Shown here: in pieces, positions 16,651 to 25,100 of the stretch
Layout: each line of letters begins with the position of its first letter
How positions within the stretch are numbered: the first letter of the stretch is position 1
From: Syntrophomonas sp. UBA5432
Lineage (GTDB): Bacteria > Bacillota > Syntrophomonadia > Syntrophomonadales > Syntrophomonadaceae
Length of the DNA stretch: 33,910 nucleotides
Assembly (NCBI GenBank): GCA_002424365.1
Contig: DIRQ01000059.1
Location: 17,378 to 51,287 of the forward strand
Direction of reading: 5' to 3'
Notes under the pieces: model-generated
Database searches by the model: none
Told to the model about the DNA's origin: nothing
What the model saw: only the letters and a program-made list of their open reading frames with translations
Made by a program: the position numbers and the translations under genes

Positions 16651-16750
16651 TCTCTTAGCGAGTGGTTGGAAGTGGGCATCCAACTTCACTTATATAATTA
16701 CCCGGACATTTTTACCGCATCGAGACCTTAATGCCCTCTGGTCTCTTAGC
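16651..16750 (-). other. Structured spacer between rpsJ and rplC
   Basis: Two hairpins fill the 138-base gap. One, at 16661-16690, pairs AGTG-GTTGGA with TCCAAC-(TT)-CACT: 10 pairs with a 2-base bulge. The second pairs GAGACC (16722-16727) with GGTCTC (16740-16745), with a possible outer GGAC/GTCC pairing. Both are bordered by the same 9-mer TCTCTTAGC (16651-16659 and 16742-16750). No coding sequence fits here. Could be an autoregulatory element for the rplC-proximal genes; this is inference. Confidence 0.5.
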
Positions 16751-16764
16751 ACCGGTCCTCACAC

Positions 16765-17076
16765 CTATAATTTGATCTCTATGTCTACCCCTGAAGGTAA
16801 GTCCAGGTGCATCAGAGCATCGATGGTCTTGGGGTTAGGATCCAGTATGTCTATCAGTCGTTTATGGGTTCTCATTTCAAATTGCTCTCTGGCATCTTTA
16901 TTTACATGAGGAGATCGTAAAATGGTAAAAACGTTTTTCTCCGTCGGCAGAGGAATGGGTCCGGAAACATTGGCCCCATTTTTCCTGGCCGTTTCAACTA
17001 TCTTTTGCGAGGATTGATCTAATAGTTTGTGATCAAATGCCTTGAGTCTAATTCTAACCTTTTGCTGGCCACTCAC
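16765..17076 (-). CDS. rpsJ: 30S ribosomal protein S10 / NusE
   Basis: S10 (103 residues) is a 30S head protein and, as NusE, a partner of NusB and NusG in transcription antitermination. I place the start at GTG 17076, nine bases after AAGGAGG; a longer frame would put the Shine-Dalgarno inside the gene. The protein reads MSGQQKVRIRLKAFDHKLLD, then GPIPLPTEKNVFTILRSPHV and THKRLIDILDPNPKTIDAL, all diagnostic. First gene of the S10 operon, about 180 bases after tuf. Confidence 0.97.
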   Translation of the reverse strand: MSGQQKVRIRLKAFDHKLLDQSSQKIVETARKNGANVSGPIPLPTEKNVFTILRSPHVNKDAREQFEMRTHKRLIDILDPNPKTIDALMHLDLPSGVDIEIKL

Positions 17077-17114
17077 GCAGTTAAACCTCCTTAAATCGGC
17101 TTTTAATTGGTACA

Positions 17115-17135
17115 CGCTACCGGGTGTATAACAAT
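17115..17135 (-). promoter_or_regulatory. Possible S10-operon promoter element
   Basis: Minus strand ATTGTTATACACCCGGTAGCG, about 40 bases upstream of the rpsJ GTG. TATACA with an upstream TG could be an extended -10; the -35 (TTATGA) is poor. A near copy lies before tuf. An alternative pair TTGTAG-17-TAAATT is present further upstream. Confidence 0.4.
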
Positions 17136-17165
17136 ATTTACAGATTTCATAATTTATTGTTTTTA

Positions 17166-17189
17166 AAGAACATCTACAAGAACATCTAC
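17166..17189 (-). repeat. Perfect 12-bp tandem duplication before rpsJ
   Basis: AAGAACATCTAC occurs twice without a gap (17166-17177 and 17178-17189). It overlaps by two bases an ACCGAAA/TTTCGGT palindrome (17188-17203). Lies in the tuf-rpsJ spacer upstream of the putative S10-operon promoter. On the minus strand the unit is GTAGATGTTCTT. Confidence 0.7.
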
Positions 17190-17214
17190 CGAAATGTTTC
17201 GGTTAAGAACAGAT

Positions 17215-17243
17215 CCGGGAAGGGAAGAGTTCCTCCCTCCCGG
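17215..17243 (-). terminator. Possible terminator after tuf
   Basis: Ten bases beyond the tuf stop the minus strand has CCGGGAGGGAGGAAC facing TCTTCCCTTCCCGG, a GC-rich stem of about 9-10 pairs with one G-U and a short loop. The following ATCTGTTCTT is a weak T tract, so partial termination is more likely than complete. Confidence 0.5.
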
Positions 17244-17253
17244 TAATAAAGTA

Positions 17254-18456
17254 TTATTCACTTAGGCTGGTAACCACACCAGCACCTACGGTTCTGCCCC
17301 CTTCACGGATAGCAAAACGTAGTCCTTCTTCTACGGCTATCGGGGTTATTAAATCTATGGCCATTTGTACATTATCTCCCGGCATTACCATTTCTACGCC
17401 TTCTGGCAGCTGGATGATGCCGGTTACGTCAGTGGTCCTAAAGTAAAATTGGGGACGGTATCCACCAAAGAATGGGGTATGTCTGCCGCCTTCTTCTTTG
17501 GTCAGTACGTATACTTCGGCATTGAATTTGGTCAGGGGGTTTATGCTTCCAGGCTTGGCTAAAACCATGCCCCGCTCTACTTCTTTACGGTCTACGCCTC
17601 TTAACAGGGTGCCAATGTTGTCTCCAGCTTCGGCATAGTCAAGAAGTTTTCTAAACATTTCTACTCCGGTACATACGGTCTTTCTGATTTCATCCCGCAT
17701 GCCTACTATGGCTACTTCATCGCCTACTTTAACTTGTCCTCTTTCTACTCTTCCCGTAGTTACAGTGCCTCTTCCGGTTATGGTGAATACGTCTTCTATG
17801 GGCATCAGGAACGGCTTATCTGTTGCTCTCTCTGGTAGAGGTACATAGCTGTCAACGGCATCCATTAGCTCCCATATTTTGCCGCACCATTCGCATTCTC
17901 TGGTACCGCATCCGCATTCTAGAGCTTTAAGTGCTGATCCCATTATTACCGGGATATCGTCTCCAGGAAATTCGTATTCGCTTAGGAGTTCTCTGATTTC
18001 CATTTCTACTAGTTCTAGTAGTTCTTCATCATCAACCATATCTGTTTTGTTCATGAATACTACTATATACGGTACTCCTACCTGACGAGATAACAGTATA
18101 TGCTCTCTGGTCTGTGGCATGGGGCCATCTGCTGCTGATACTACCAGTATGGATCCGTCCATCTGGGCTGCTCCGGTAATCATGTTTTTTATGTAGTCTG
18201 CATGTCCCGGGCAGTCTACATGGGCGTAATGCCGAGTTTCGGTCTGGTATTCTACGTGGGATGTGTTTATGGTTATGCCTCTTTCTTTTTCTTCCGGCGC
18301 TTTGTCAATCTCTTCATATGAAGTGGCCTGGGCTCCACCTGCCTTGGATAAGGTCAGGGTTATTGCCGCTGTCAGTGTAGTCTTACCATGGTCTACGTGA
18401 CCTATGGTGCCAATGTTAAGATGAGGTTTGGTCCTCTCAAATTTTGCCTTTGCCAT
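17254..18456 (-). CDS. tuf: Elongation factor Tu (copy 1) with cysteine-rich insertion
   Basis: EF-Tu delivers aminoacyl-tRNA to the ribosome. 400 residues from ATG 18456, the family start MAKAKFERTKPH; a GTG four codons upstream has a weaker ribosome-binding context. The GTPase motifs are GHVDHGKT (19-26), DCPGH (81-85), NKTD (136-139) and SALK (174-177). Directly after SALK there is an insertion relative to Escherichia coli EF-Tu bearing Cys181, Cys183, Cys188 and Cys191 (CGCGTRECEWC). That arrangement could bind zinc or another metal, which is inference. Domains II and III follow normally and the protein ends VVTSLSE. A second copy ends at the right edge of the window. Confidence 0.97.
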   Translation of the reverse strand: MAKAKFERTKPHLNIGTIGHVDHGKTTLTAAITLTLSKAGGAQATSYEEIDKAPEEKERGITINTSHVEYQTETRHYAHVDCPGHADYIKNMITGAAQMDGSILVVSAADGPMPQTREHILLSRQVGVPYIVVFMNKTDMVDDEELLELVEMEIRELLSEYEFPGDDIPVIMGSALKALECGCGTRECEWCGKIWELMDAVDSYVPLPERATDKPFLMPIEDVFTITGRGTVTTGRVERGQVKVGDEVAIVGMRDEIRKTVCTGVEMFRKLLDYAEAGDNIGTLLRGVDRKEVERGMVLAKPGSINPLTKFNAEVYVLTKEEGGRHTPFFGGYRPQFYFRTTDVTGIIQLPEGVEMVMPGDNVQMAIDLITPIAVEEGLRFAIREGGRTVGAGVVTSLSE

Positions 18457-18532
18457 CCTATCTCTCACCTTTCCTTTTTAATAATCTTAGTGGTAAATAT
18501 ATTTTCTAAAGGGTAAAAGGGTTTGCTCTATT

Positions 18533-18549
18533 CGTACCGGGTATACAAT
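18533..18549 (-). promoter_or_regulatory. Possible tuf promoter element
   Basis: Minus strand ATTGTATACCCGGTACG in the 174-base fusA-tuf spacer. TATACC could act as a -10, with a poor TTTACC sixteen bases upstream. The element nearly matches one before rpsJ (17115-17135), which raises the chance that it is functional. The remainder of the spacer is AT-rich and otherwise featureless. Confidence 0.4.
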
Positions 18550-18630
18550 AAAGAGCATCCAGGTAAAACATTTTTATTTACTTCTGTTAGTCTAATCCTG
18601 TTGCCTCACCCCTTACACCTGACTGTAACT

Positions 18631-20715
18631 TTAGACTGGCAGCCCATACCTTTTAGCTATAATTTCTCTGCTTTTTGAGCCTGGTACTTCAGCATAATTC
18701 TTAATATACAGCGAAAAACTGGCTCTTCCCTGGCTAAGTGACCTTAAACTAGTGGCATAACCAAATGTCTCAGCCAAAGGTACACTTCCTTTAATAATTT
18801 TACTATCCCGGTTTTCCTCGAATCCGAAAATTCTGCCTCTACGTGCATTAAGGTCGGATATAACATCACCCACATATTCCTCTGGGCATACAATTTCTAT
18901 ATCCATTATGGGCTCCAGAAGAATCGGATCAGCATCGGCTAAAGCCTGCTTAATCGCCATGCTCCCAGCTATCTTAAAAGCCTGTTCACTGGAATCAACC
19001 TCATGGTAAGTCCCCCCGGTTAAAGTCACTTGTACATCATCCACCGGGTATCCTGCCAGGACACCTGCCTGTAGGGCTTCAAGTACTCCGATTTCAACTG
19101 CTGTTGCAAATTCCCGGGGTACGCTTTCGTGGTTTGACCGGTTGGAAAAGTGTTTACCTTCTCCTTCTTTAAGGGGTTCAACCTCGATAATAATCCGGGC
19201 ATATTGCCCCCTACCACCGGTTTGTTTTTCAAAGGTAGTTTCAGTAACGGTTTTCTTCTTGATACTTTCTTTGTAGGCCACCTGCGGTTTACCCACATTA
19301 GCATTAACTTTGAATTCCCGCAGCAAGCGGTCAATAATAATTTCCAGATGTAATTCTCCCATACCGGATATTATGGTTTGACCAGTTTCCGGGTTAGTTC
19401 GAGTACGGAAAGTGGGATCTTCCTCAGCTAAACGTGCCAGACTCTCTCCTATTTTATCCTGGTCAGCTTTAGTTCTCGGCTCAATGGCCACGTCGATAAC
19501 TGACTCGGGAAAATCCATAGGCTCAAGTAGAATTGGGCGGTCTTCACTACATAAGGTATCTCCTGTTACCGTATCTCTCAACCCTACACCAGCAACAATG
19601 TCCCCAGCTAAAGCTTCCTCTACTTCTTCGCGGTGATTAGCATGCATCCTTAAAATACGGGTTATGCGTTCCTTCTTATTTTTGCCACTGTTAAGAACAT
19701 AGCTACCGGTTTTTATCTTACCGGCGTATATCCGGAAATAAGTAAGCTTGCCTACATAGGGGTCACCAGAAACTTTGAAAGCCAGAGCACATAAGGGATC
19801 ATACCGGTCTGCCTTTACCAGGGTGTCGCTGTTATCTAATAAATTAGTTGCACTTACCGGTGGTATGTCTACCGGAGAAGGCAGGTAGTTTACTACCGCA
19901 TCCAATAGCATCTGCACACCCTTGTTTTTAAAGGACGAACCGCATAATACCGGTACCAGTTTATTGGTAATCGTTGATTTTCTCAAAGAACTGATTATTT
20001 CATCCGGGGTAATTTCCTGCCCCTCCAGGTACTTTTCCAGAATGCTATCATCATATTCGGATAGTTTCTCCAGGAGCAAAGTTTTATATTTGTTAGCCTG
20101 TTCTTGTTCTGACTGCACCAGATCTCTGGTAATAAGCTTTTCTCCCAAATCATCCTGGTATTCATAGGCTTTTAACCTGATGACATCTATAATCCCCCGA
20201 AAGTTATCCTCTACCCCAATGGGGAGTTGGATTAGAGCAATTTCACTCCCAAGATTATCCTCTATCATTTTAACGGCCCGGAAATAGTCTGCTCCTATCC
20301 GGTCCATTTTATTGATATAAGCTATCCGGGGAACTTCATATCTGTCTGCCTGTCTCCAGACAGTTTCTGACTGTGGCTGTACTCCAGCAACTGCGCAAAA
20401 TATGCCGATAGCTCCATCAAGTACTCGAAGTGACCGTTCTACCTCAACTGTAAAGTCCACATGCCCGGGTGTATCGATAATGTTAATAATATAATCCTGC
20501 CACCGGCATACAGTTGCCGCCGAGGTTATAGTTATACCTCTTTCCTGTTCCTGACTCATCCAGTCCATCGTGGCTGTCCCTTTATCAACTTCGCCAATTC
20601 GATGAACTCTGCCGGAATAGTATAGTATTCTTTCGGTAGTGGTAGTCTTTCCAGCATCTATATGAGCCATTATTCCGATATTTCGTATTGTTGCTAAATC
20701 GGATATATCAGCCAT
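18631..20715 (-). CDS. fusA: Elongation factor G
   Basis: Translocation GTPase of 694 residues. GTPase motifs AHIDAGKTT (17-25), DTPGH (81-85) and NKMD (135-138) are intact, followed by domains II to V. The domain IV loop and the GFEENRDSKIIKGSVPLAETFGY-type region near the C terminus fit the canonical elongation-type EF-G rather than the recycling paralogue EF-G2, as does its place between rpsG and tuf. ATG start with GGAGGAG upstream. It is followed by a 174-base spacer before tuf. Confidence 0.98.
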   Translation of the reverse strand: MADISDLATIRNIGIMAHIDAGKTTTTERILYYSGRVHRIGEVDKGTATMDWMSQEQERGITITSAATVCRWQDYIINIIDTPGHVDFTVEVERSLRVLDGAIGIFCAVAGVQPQSETVWRQADRYEVPRIAYINKMDRIGADYFRAVKMIEDNLGSEIALIQLPIGVEDNFRGIIDVIRLKAYEYQDDLGEKLITRDLVQSEQEQANKYKTLLLEKLSEYDDSILEKYLEGQEITPDEIISSLRKSTITNKLVPVLCGSSFKNKGVQMLLDAVVNYLPSPVDIPPVSATNLLDNSDTLVKADRYDPLCALAFKVSGDPYVGKLTYFRIYAGKIKTGSYVLNSGKNKKERITRILRMHANHREEVEEALAGDIVAGVGLRDTVTGDTLCSEDRPILLEPMDFPESVIDVAIEPRTKADQDKIGESLARLAEEDPTFRTRTNPETGQTIISGMGELHLEIIIDRLLREFKVNANVGKPQVAYKESIKKKTVTETTFEKQTGGRGQYARIIIEVEPLKEGEGKHFSNRSNHESVPREFATAVEIGVLEALQAGVLAGYPVDDVQVTLTGGTYHEVDSSEQAFKIAGSMAIKQALADADPILLEPIMDIEIVCPEEYVGDVISDLNARRGRIFGFEENRDSKIIKGSVPLAETFGYATSLRSLSQGRASFSLYIKNYAEVPGSKSREIIAKRYGLPV

Positions 20716-20774
20716 TTATTCTCCTCCGGATTCAATTCTTAATTTAATATCAAGAATTTGCTCCAATAGGTTAC

Positions 20775-21245
20775 CTACCAGCGGTAATGAGCAAAAGCCT
20801 TATTGGCTTCAGCCATCTTATGGGTATCTTCTTTTTTCTTAACGGAACCGCCAGTACTGTTATAAGCATCTATTATTTCACCCGCCAGGCGCTCCGCCAT
20901 AGTTTTCTCTCCCCGTTTACGGGAGTATCCAATTAACCATCTGACGGCCAATGTCTGCCTTCTGTCTGGTCTTACTTCGACCGGAACCTGGTAGTTTGCT
21001 CCACCTACCCGCCGGGCTTTAACTTCTACTATCGGGGTAATGTTTTTCATGGCTTCTTCAAAAACTTCCATGGCGTCTTTGCCGGTACGCTTCTCTACTA
21101 TAGCAAATGCACCATAGCAAATGTTCTCTGCCAAGCTCTTCTTGCCATCCCACATTACCTGATTTACCAATTTGGTAAATAGTTTACTGTTGTAAATAGG
21201 ATCTGGTAGTACGTCTCGCTTGGGGACGGGACCTTTTCTAGGCAT
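20775..21245 (-). CDS. rpsG: 30S ribosomal protein S7
   Basis: S7 (156 residues) nucleates the 30S head and contacts E-site tRNA. MPRKGPVPKRDVLPDPIYNS at the start, GGANYQVPVEVRPDRRQTLA and the C-terminal AEANKAFAHYRW are diagnostic. ATG start with AGGAGGGAGG upstream. Sits between rpsL and fusA, the universal str-operon order; in enteric bacteria S7 represses this operon. Confidence 0.98.
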   Translation of the reverse strand: MPRKGPVPKRDVLPDPIYNSKLFTKLVNQVMWDGKKSLAENICYGAFAIVEKRTGKDAMEVFEEAMKNITPIVEVKARRVGGANYQVPVEVRPDRRQTLAVRWLIGYSRKRGEKTMAERLAGEIIDAYNSTGGSVKKKEDTHKMAEANKAFAHYRW

Positions 21246-21259
21246 ATCGTTCCTCCCTC

Positions 21260-21637
21260 CTATTTCTTCTTGGGTCTCTTGGTTCCATATTTGGATCTGC
21301 CTTGATTGCGGTCCTGAACGCCAGCAGCATCTAGAGTACCGCGAACAATATGATATCTTACACCAGGCAGGTCTTTTACCCTGCCCCCTCTTATCAGCAC
21401 AACCGAGTGTTCCTGAAGGTTATGGCCAATACCAGGAATATAAGCGGTTGCCTCAATACCATTAGTTAATCTTACCCTGGCAATTTTCCGCAGGGCTGAG
21501 TTAGGCTTCTTGGGGGTAGTAGTATACACACGAGTACACACTCCTCTTTTTTGCGGACAGCTCTTCAGGGCTGGTGCGGCTGATTTCTTTTCTCCTTTTT
21601 CGCGTCCTTTTCTGACCAGTTGGTTTATCGTCGGCAT
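21260..21637 (-). CDS. rpsL: 30S ribosomal protein S12
   Basis: S12 (125 residues) sits at the decoding centre. MPTINQLVRKGREK, TTTPKKPNSALRKIARVRLT and GGRVKDLPGVRYHIVRGTLD are diagnostic. The lysines of the two streptomycin-resistance hot spots, Lys43 and Lys88 here, are both wild type, so a streptomycin-sensitive allele is predicted. Asp89, the usual beta-methylthiolation site, is present. ATG start with GGGAGG upstream; follows the K-turn protein gene by 56 bases. Confidence 0.98.
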   Translation of the reverse strand: MPTINQLVRKGREKGEKKSAAPALKSCPQKRGVCTRVYTTTPKKPNSALRKIARVRLTNGIEATAYIPGIGHNLQEHSVVLIRGGRVKDLPGVRYHIVRGTLDAAGVQDRNQGRSKYGTKRPKKK

Positions 21638-21693
21638 GTCTGCACCTCCCTTCTCATTTAATGGAACCAGAGATAAAAGGAGTACCCCTCTCC

Positions 21694-21948
21694 CTATGGT
21701 TCAATATTAATCAACGCTACTGCTGCTGAACCTACCTCTATACCACAGGCATTCCCCAGGGAGTCCATGTTTTCAACCATAGAAATCTCAACCTGTTTCA
21801 GCCGACATAGCTCTTTTATAGGTTGGATAATGTGCGGTTCAGCATCCAAAGCTATGAATACTTTTTTGGCTATACCTTTGTTGATTGCCTTTTTGACTTG
21901 CTTGGTACCAATTACTTTTGGACTGTTTTTTATGTCTGCCAGTACCAA
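21694..21948 (-). CDS. rplGB: L7Ae-family K-turn RNA-binding protein (YbxF-like)
   Basis: Small L7Ae/L30e/Gadd45-family protein. The Bacillus homologues YbxF and YlxQ bind kink-turn RNAs. I place the start at TTG 21948, eight bases after GGAGG, giving 84 residues (the family norm is about 82). Upstream in-frame codons would put the Shine-Dalgarno inside the gene. Motifs: IGTKQVKKAINKGIAKKVFI, then ALDAEPHIIQPIKELC and the C-terminal ACGIEVGSAAVALI. The first gene after the str promoter and just before rpsL, where ybxF also lies in Bacillus. Its cellular role is unresolved. Confidence 0.93.
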   Translation of the reverse strand: MVLADIKNSPKVIGTKQVKKAINKGIAKKVFIALDAEPHIIQPIKELCRLKQVEISMVENMDSLGNACGIEVGSAAVALINIEP

Positions 21949-21963
21949 AACGATACCCTCCTT

Positions 21964-22009
21964 CAGCAAATAAACCCGGAAATATAGCATTACCACAGCT
22001 TATTTACCG
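21964..22009 (-). other. Leader stem-loop before rplGB
   Basis: Minus strand CGGTAAATAA (22000-22009) can pair with TTATTTGCTG (21964-21973), 10 pairs including two G-U, closing a 26-base loop. The 3' arm directly precedes the AAGGAGG of rplGB, placing the structure at the start of the str transcript. Regulatory meaning is inference. Confidence 0.4.
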
Positions 22010-22020
22010 CGCACTTAGAT

Positions 22021-22049
22021 ATTTTAGCACCTGCAGGCCTCTCAGTCAA
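22021..22049 (-). promoter_or_regulatory. Promoter for the str operon (rplGB-rpsL-rpsG-fusA-tuf)
   Basis: Minus strand TTGACT (22044-22049), a 17-base spacer, then TAAAAT (22021-22026): five of six matches in each box. It lies in the 165-base gap between rpoC and rplGB. No terminator is visible after rpoC, so read-through from rpoBC is also likely. Confidence 0.75.
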
Positions 22050-22113
22050 CTAAAGCTTATATTTTATTCTAGTTACCTTCCCTTGAGTTGCTTTTTTTCC
22101 TTTATAACAGCAG

Positions 22114-25100
22114 TTATTCTTCGGCTGTTTGTTCCTCGTTTACATAGATATCGGTTTTACGGTACTGGGGATAACCAGTACCTGCTGGTATCAGCTTACC
22201 AATAATAACGTTTTCCTTAAGGCCTATCAGATAATCTACTTTACCTTTTATAGCAGCTTCAGTAAGAACCTTGGTGGTTTCCTGGAAGGAAGCCGCTGAA
22301 AGGAAGGAATCAGTATTCAAAGATGCTTTGGTAATGCCAAGGAGCATTGGGCTGCATACGGCAGGTAAGCCCTCGTGCTGCATAACCCACTGGTTTTCTT
22401 CCTCAAAGGCCGAGATATCTGCAAAGGAGCCAGGGAGCATGGAAGTATCCCCGGAATCTTCTATTCTTACCTTTTTCAGCATCTGACGTATCATTATTTC
22501 AATATGCTTATCACTAATATCAACGCCCTGGGAACGGTAAACCTTTTGTACTTCCTGTAATAGGTAACGCTGTACTTCCTGCAGCCCTTTGGTCTTCAAT
22601 ATATCATGAGGGTTAAGCGGTCCTTCAGTTAAGGCATCACCGATTTCAACATAATCACCTTCACTAATCCTTAAACGAGAACCATAGTGAACTGGATAAG
22701 CGCCCAGGACCTCGTCATTTTCGCCCAACACTTCCACTTCTCGCCGGCCCTTGTTTTCGCCAAACCTCGCTATACCAGAAACTTCAGCTACCACTGCCTG
22801 CCCTTTGGGCTTGCGTACTTCGAAAAGCTCTTCTACCCTGGGTAGACCCCGGGTGATATCTTCACCTGCTACTCCTCCGGTATGGAAGGTACGCATCGTT
22901 AGCTGAGTACCGGGTTCACCTATAGACTGAGCTGCCAGGGTTCCAACTGCTTCGCCAATTTCAACTTCATAACCTGTGGCTAGATTACGTCCATAACATT
23001 TTTTACAGACTCCATGTTTAGTTTTACAGGTAAGGACGGTTCTGATTTTAACTCTTTCTATACCAGCCTTTTCTATTTCCAAGCCTACATTGTCATCTAT
23101 CATGTCATTTTCTTCTACCAGTACCTCACCAGTTTCGGGATGGAGGATGGTATCAACTGATACCCGCCCTATTATTCTCTGGTGCAGGGGCTCAATTAGC
23201 TGCGAGCCTTCCATGATTTTTTCTAACCAGATGCCTTCAACTGATTCACAATCATCTTCTCTTACTATTACGTCTTGTGAAACATCAACTAGACGGCGGG
23301 TCAGATAACCAGAGTCAGCCGTACGTAAAGCTGTATCAGCCAAACCTTTTCTGGCCCCATGAGTTGAGATAAAGTATTCCAGAACGGTCAGGCCTTCACG
23401 GAAATTAGCCTTGATGGGCAGGTCGATAATTTTTCCGGACGGATCAGCCATAAGCCCACGCATCCCTGCTAGCTGACGTATCTGCTGGAAGTTTCCGCGA
23501 GCACCAGAAATAGCCATCATGTATACCGGGTTATCTTCAGATAATGATTCTTTTAAGGCTTCAGTTACATCTTCGGTAACCTGGTTCCATATTTCCACTA
23601 CCTGGGCATGGCGTTCGTTATCAGTAATTAGGCCCACCAAGTAGTCCTGTTGGATAGCGTCTACCGCTTTATCAGCTTCACTAAGGAGCTCGACCTTGGC
23701 GGCTGGGGTTTCAAAGTCAGTTACTCCTACACTTATTCCTGCTCGAGTACTATAGTGATAGCCTAATCTTTTAAGACCATCTAGCATTTCGGCAGTTCTA
23801 GCATTGCCTTCCAGGCGATAACATTCATAAACCAGTTCGCCCAGCTTTTTCTTATCAATTACCTCATTAAAAAAGCCGAGTCTTTGGGGAATAATATCAT
23901 TGAATATTAGTCTACCTACTGAGGTATCTATCAGCTCTGCTTTGAATTCCTGCTCACAGCCTTTTTTGAGCAGATCTTTAGATGGAATCTGTGGTATCTG
24001 CATCTTAACTCTAACTTTTTCGTGAAGCTTAATCACTCCCATTTCATATGCCGTATGGGCTTCATCAGCATCACGGAAAACTCTGACTTTCCGTTTTCTC
24101 AAATCTTTTTCGCTCATATAGGTTAAATAATAAAGGCCTATAACCATATCCTGGGTAGGGGTTACAACAGGCTTACCATCTTTAGGATTTAAGATGTTGT
24201 TACTGGCCAACATTAATAAACGAGCTTCAGTCTGGGCTTCAGCCGATAGGGGAACATGCACTGCCATCTGGTCGCCATCAAAATCAGCATTATAAGCTGT
24301 ACATACTAAAGGATGAAGCTGCAGGGCTCTGCCCTCAACCAGTACCGGTTCAAATGCTTGGATTCCCAGCCGGTGCAGGGTGGGTGCACGGTTTAAAAGT
24401 ACCGGATGTTCTTTAATAACGTCATCAAGAATATCCCATACTTCTTCTCGGCCTCTTTCTACCATCTTTTTAGCACTCTTTATATTAGAAGCAATGGCCT
24501 GGTCAACTAGTTTTTTCATTACAAAGGGTTTAAATAGCTCCAGAGCCATTTCTTTAGGAAGTCCGCACTGATGCATCTGCAAGTTGGGACCAACCACTAT
24601 AACTGACCTGCCCGAGTAGTCCACACGTTTCCCCAGCAAGTTCTGACGGAATCTTCCCTGTTTACCTTTTAGCATATCACTTAAGGATTTTAGGGGGCGG
24701 TTGCCTGGTCCAGTTACTGGCCTACCCCTTCTACCATTATCCACAAGAGCATCCACTGCTTCCTGAAGCATTCTCTTTTCATTACGTACTATTATGTCGG
24801 GAGCTCCCAGGTCTAATAGCCTTTTTAGGCGGTTATTACGATTAATTACCCGGCGATAAAGGTCGTTTAAGTCAGAAGTGGCAAAACGGCCACCATCTAA
24901 CTGCACCATAGGCCTTAATTCCGGTGGTATTACCGGCAGCACATCAAGTATCATCCATTCTGGATGATTACCGGAAAGGCGGAAAGATTCTTCTACTTCC
25001 AGTCTTTTGATGGCTCTTCCTTTTCTCTGACCGGTAGTAGTGGCTATTTCTTCTTTTAAATCAGCAGACATTTTCTCCAGTTCCACTTCTTGCAATAGAA

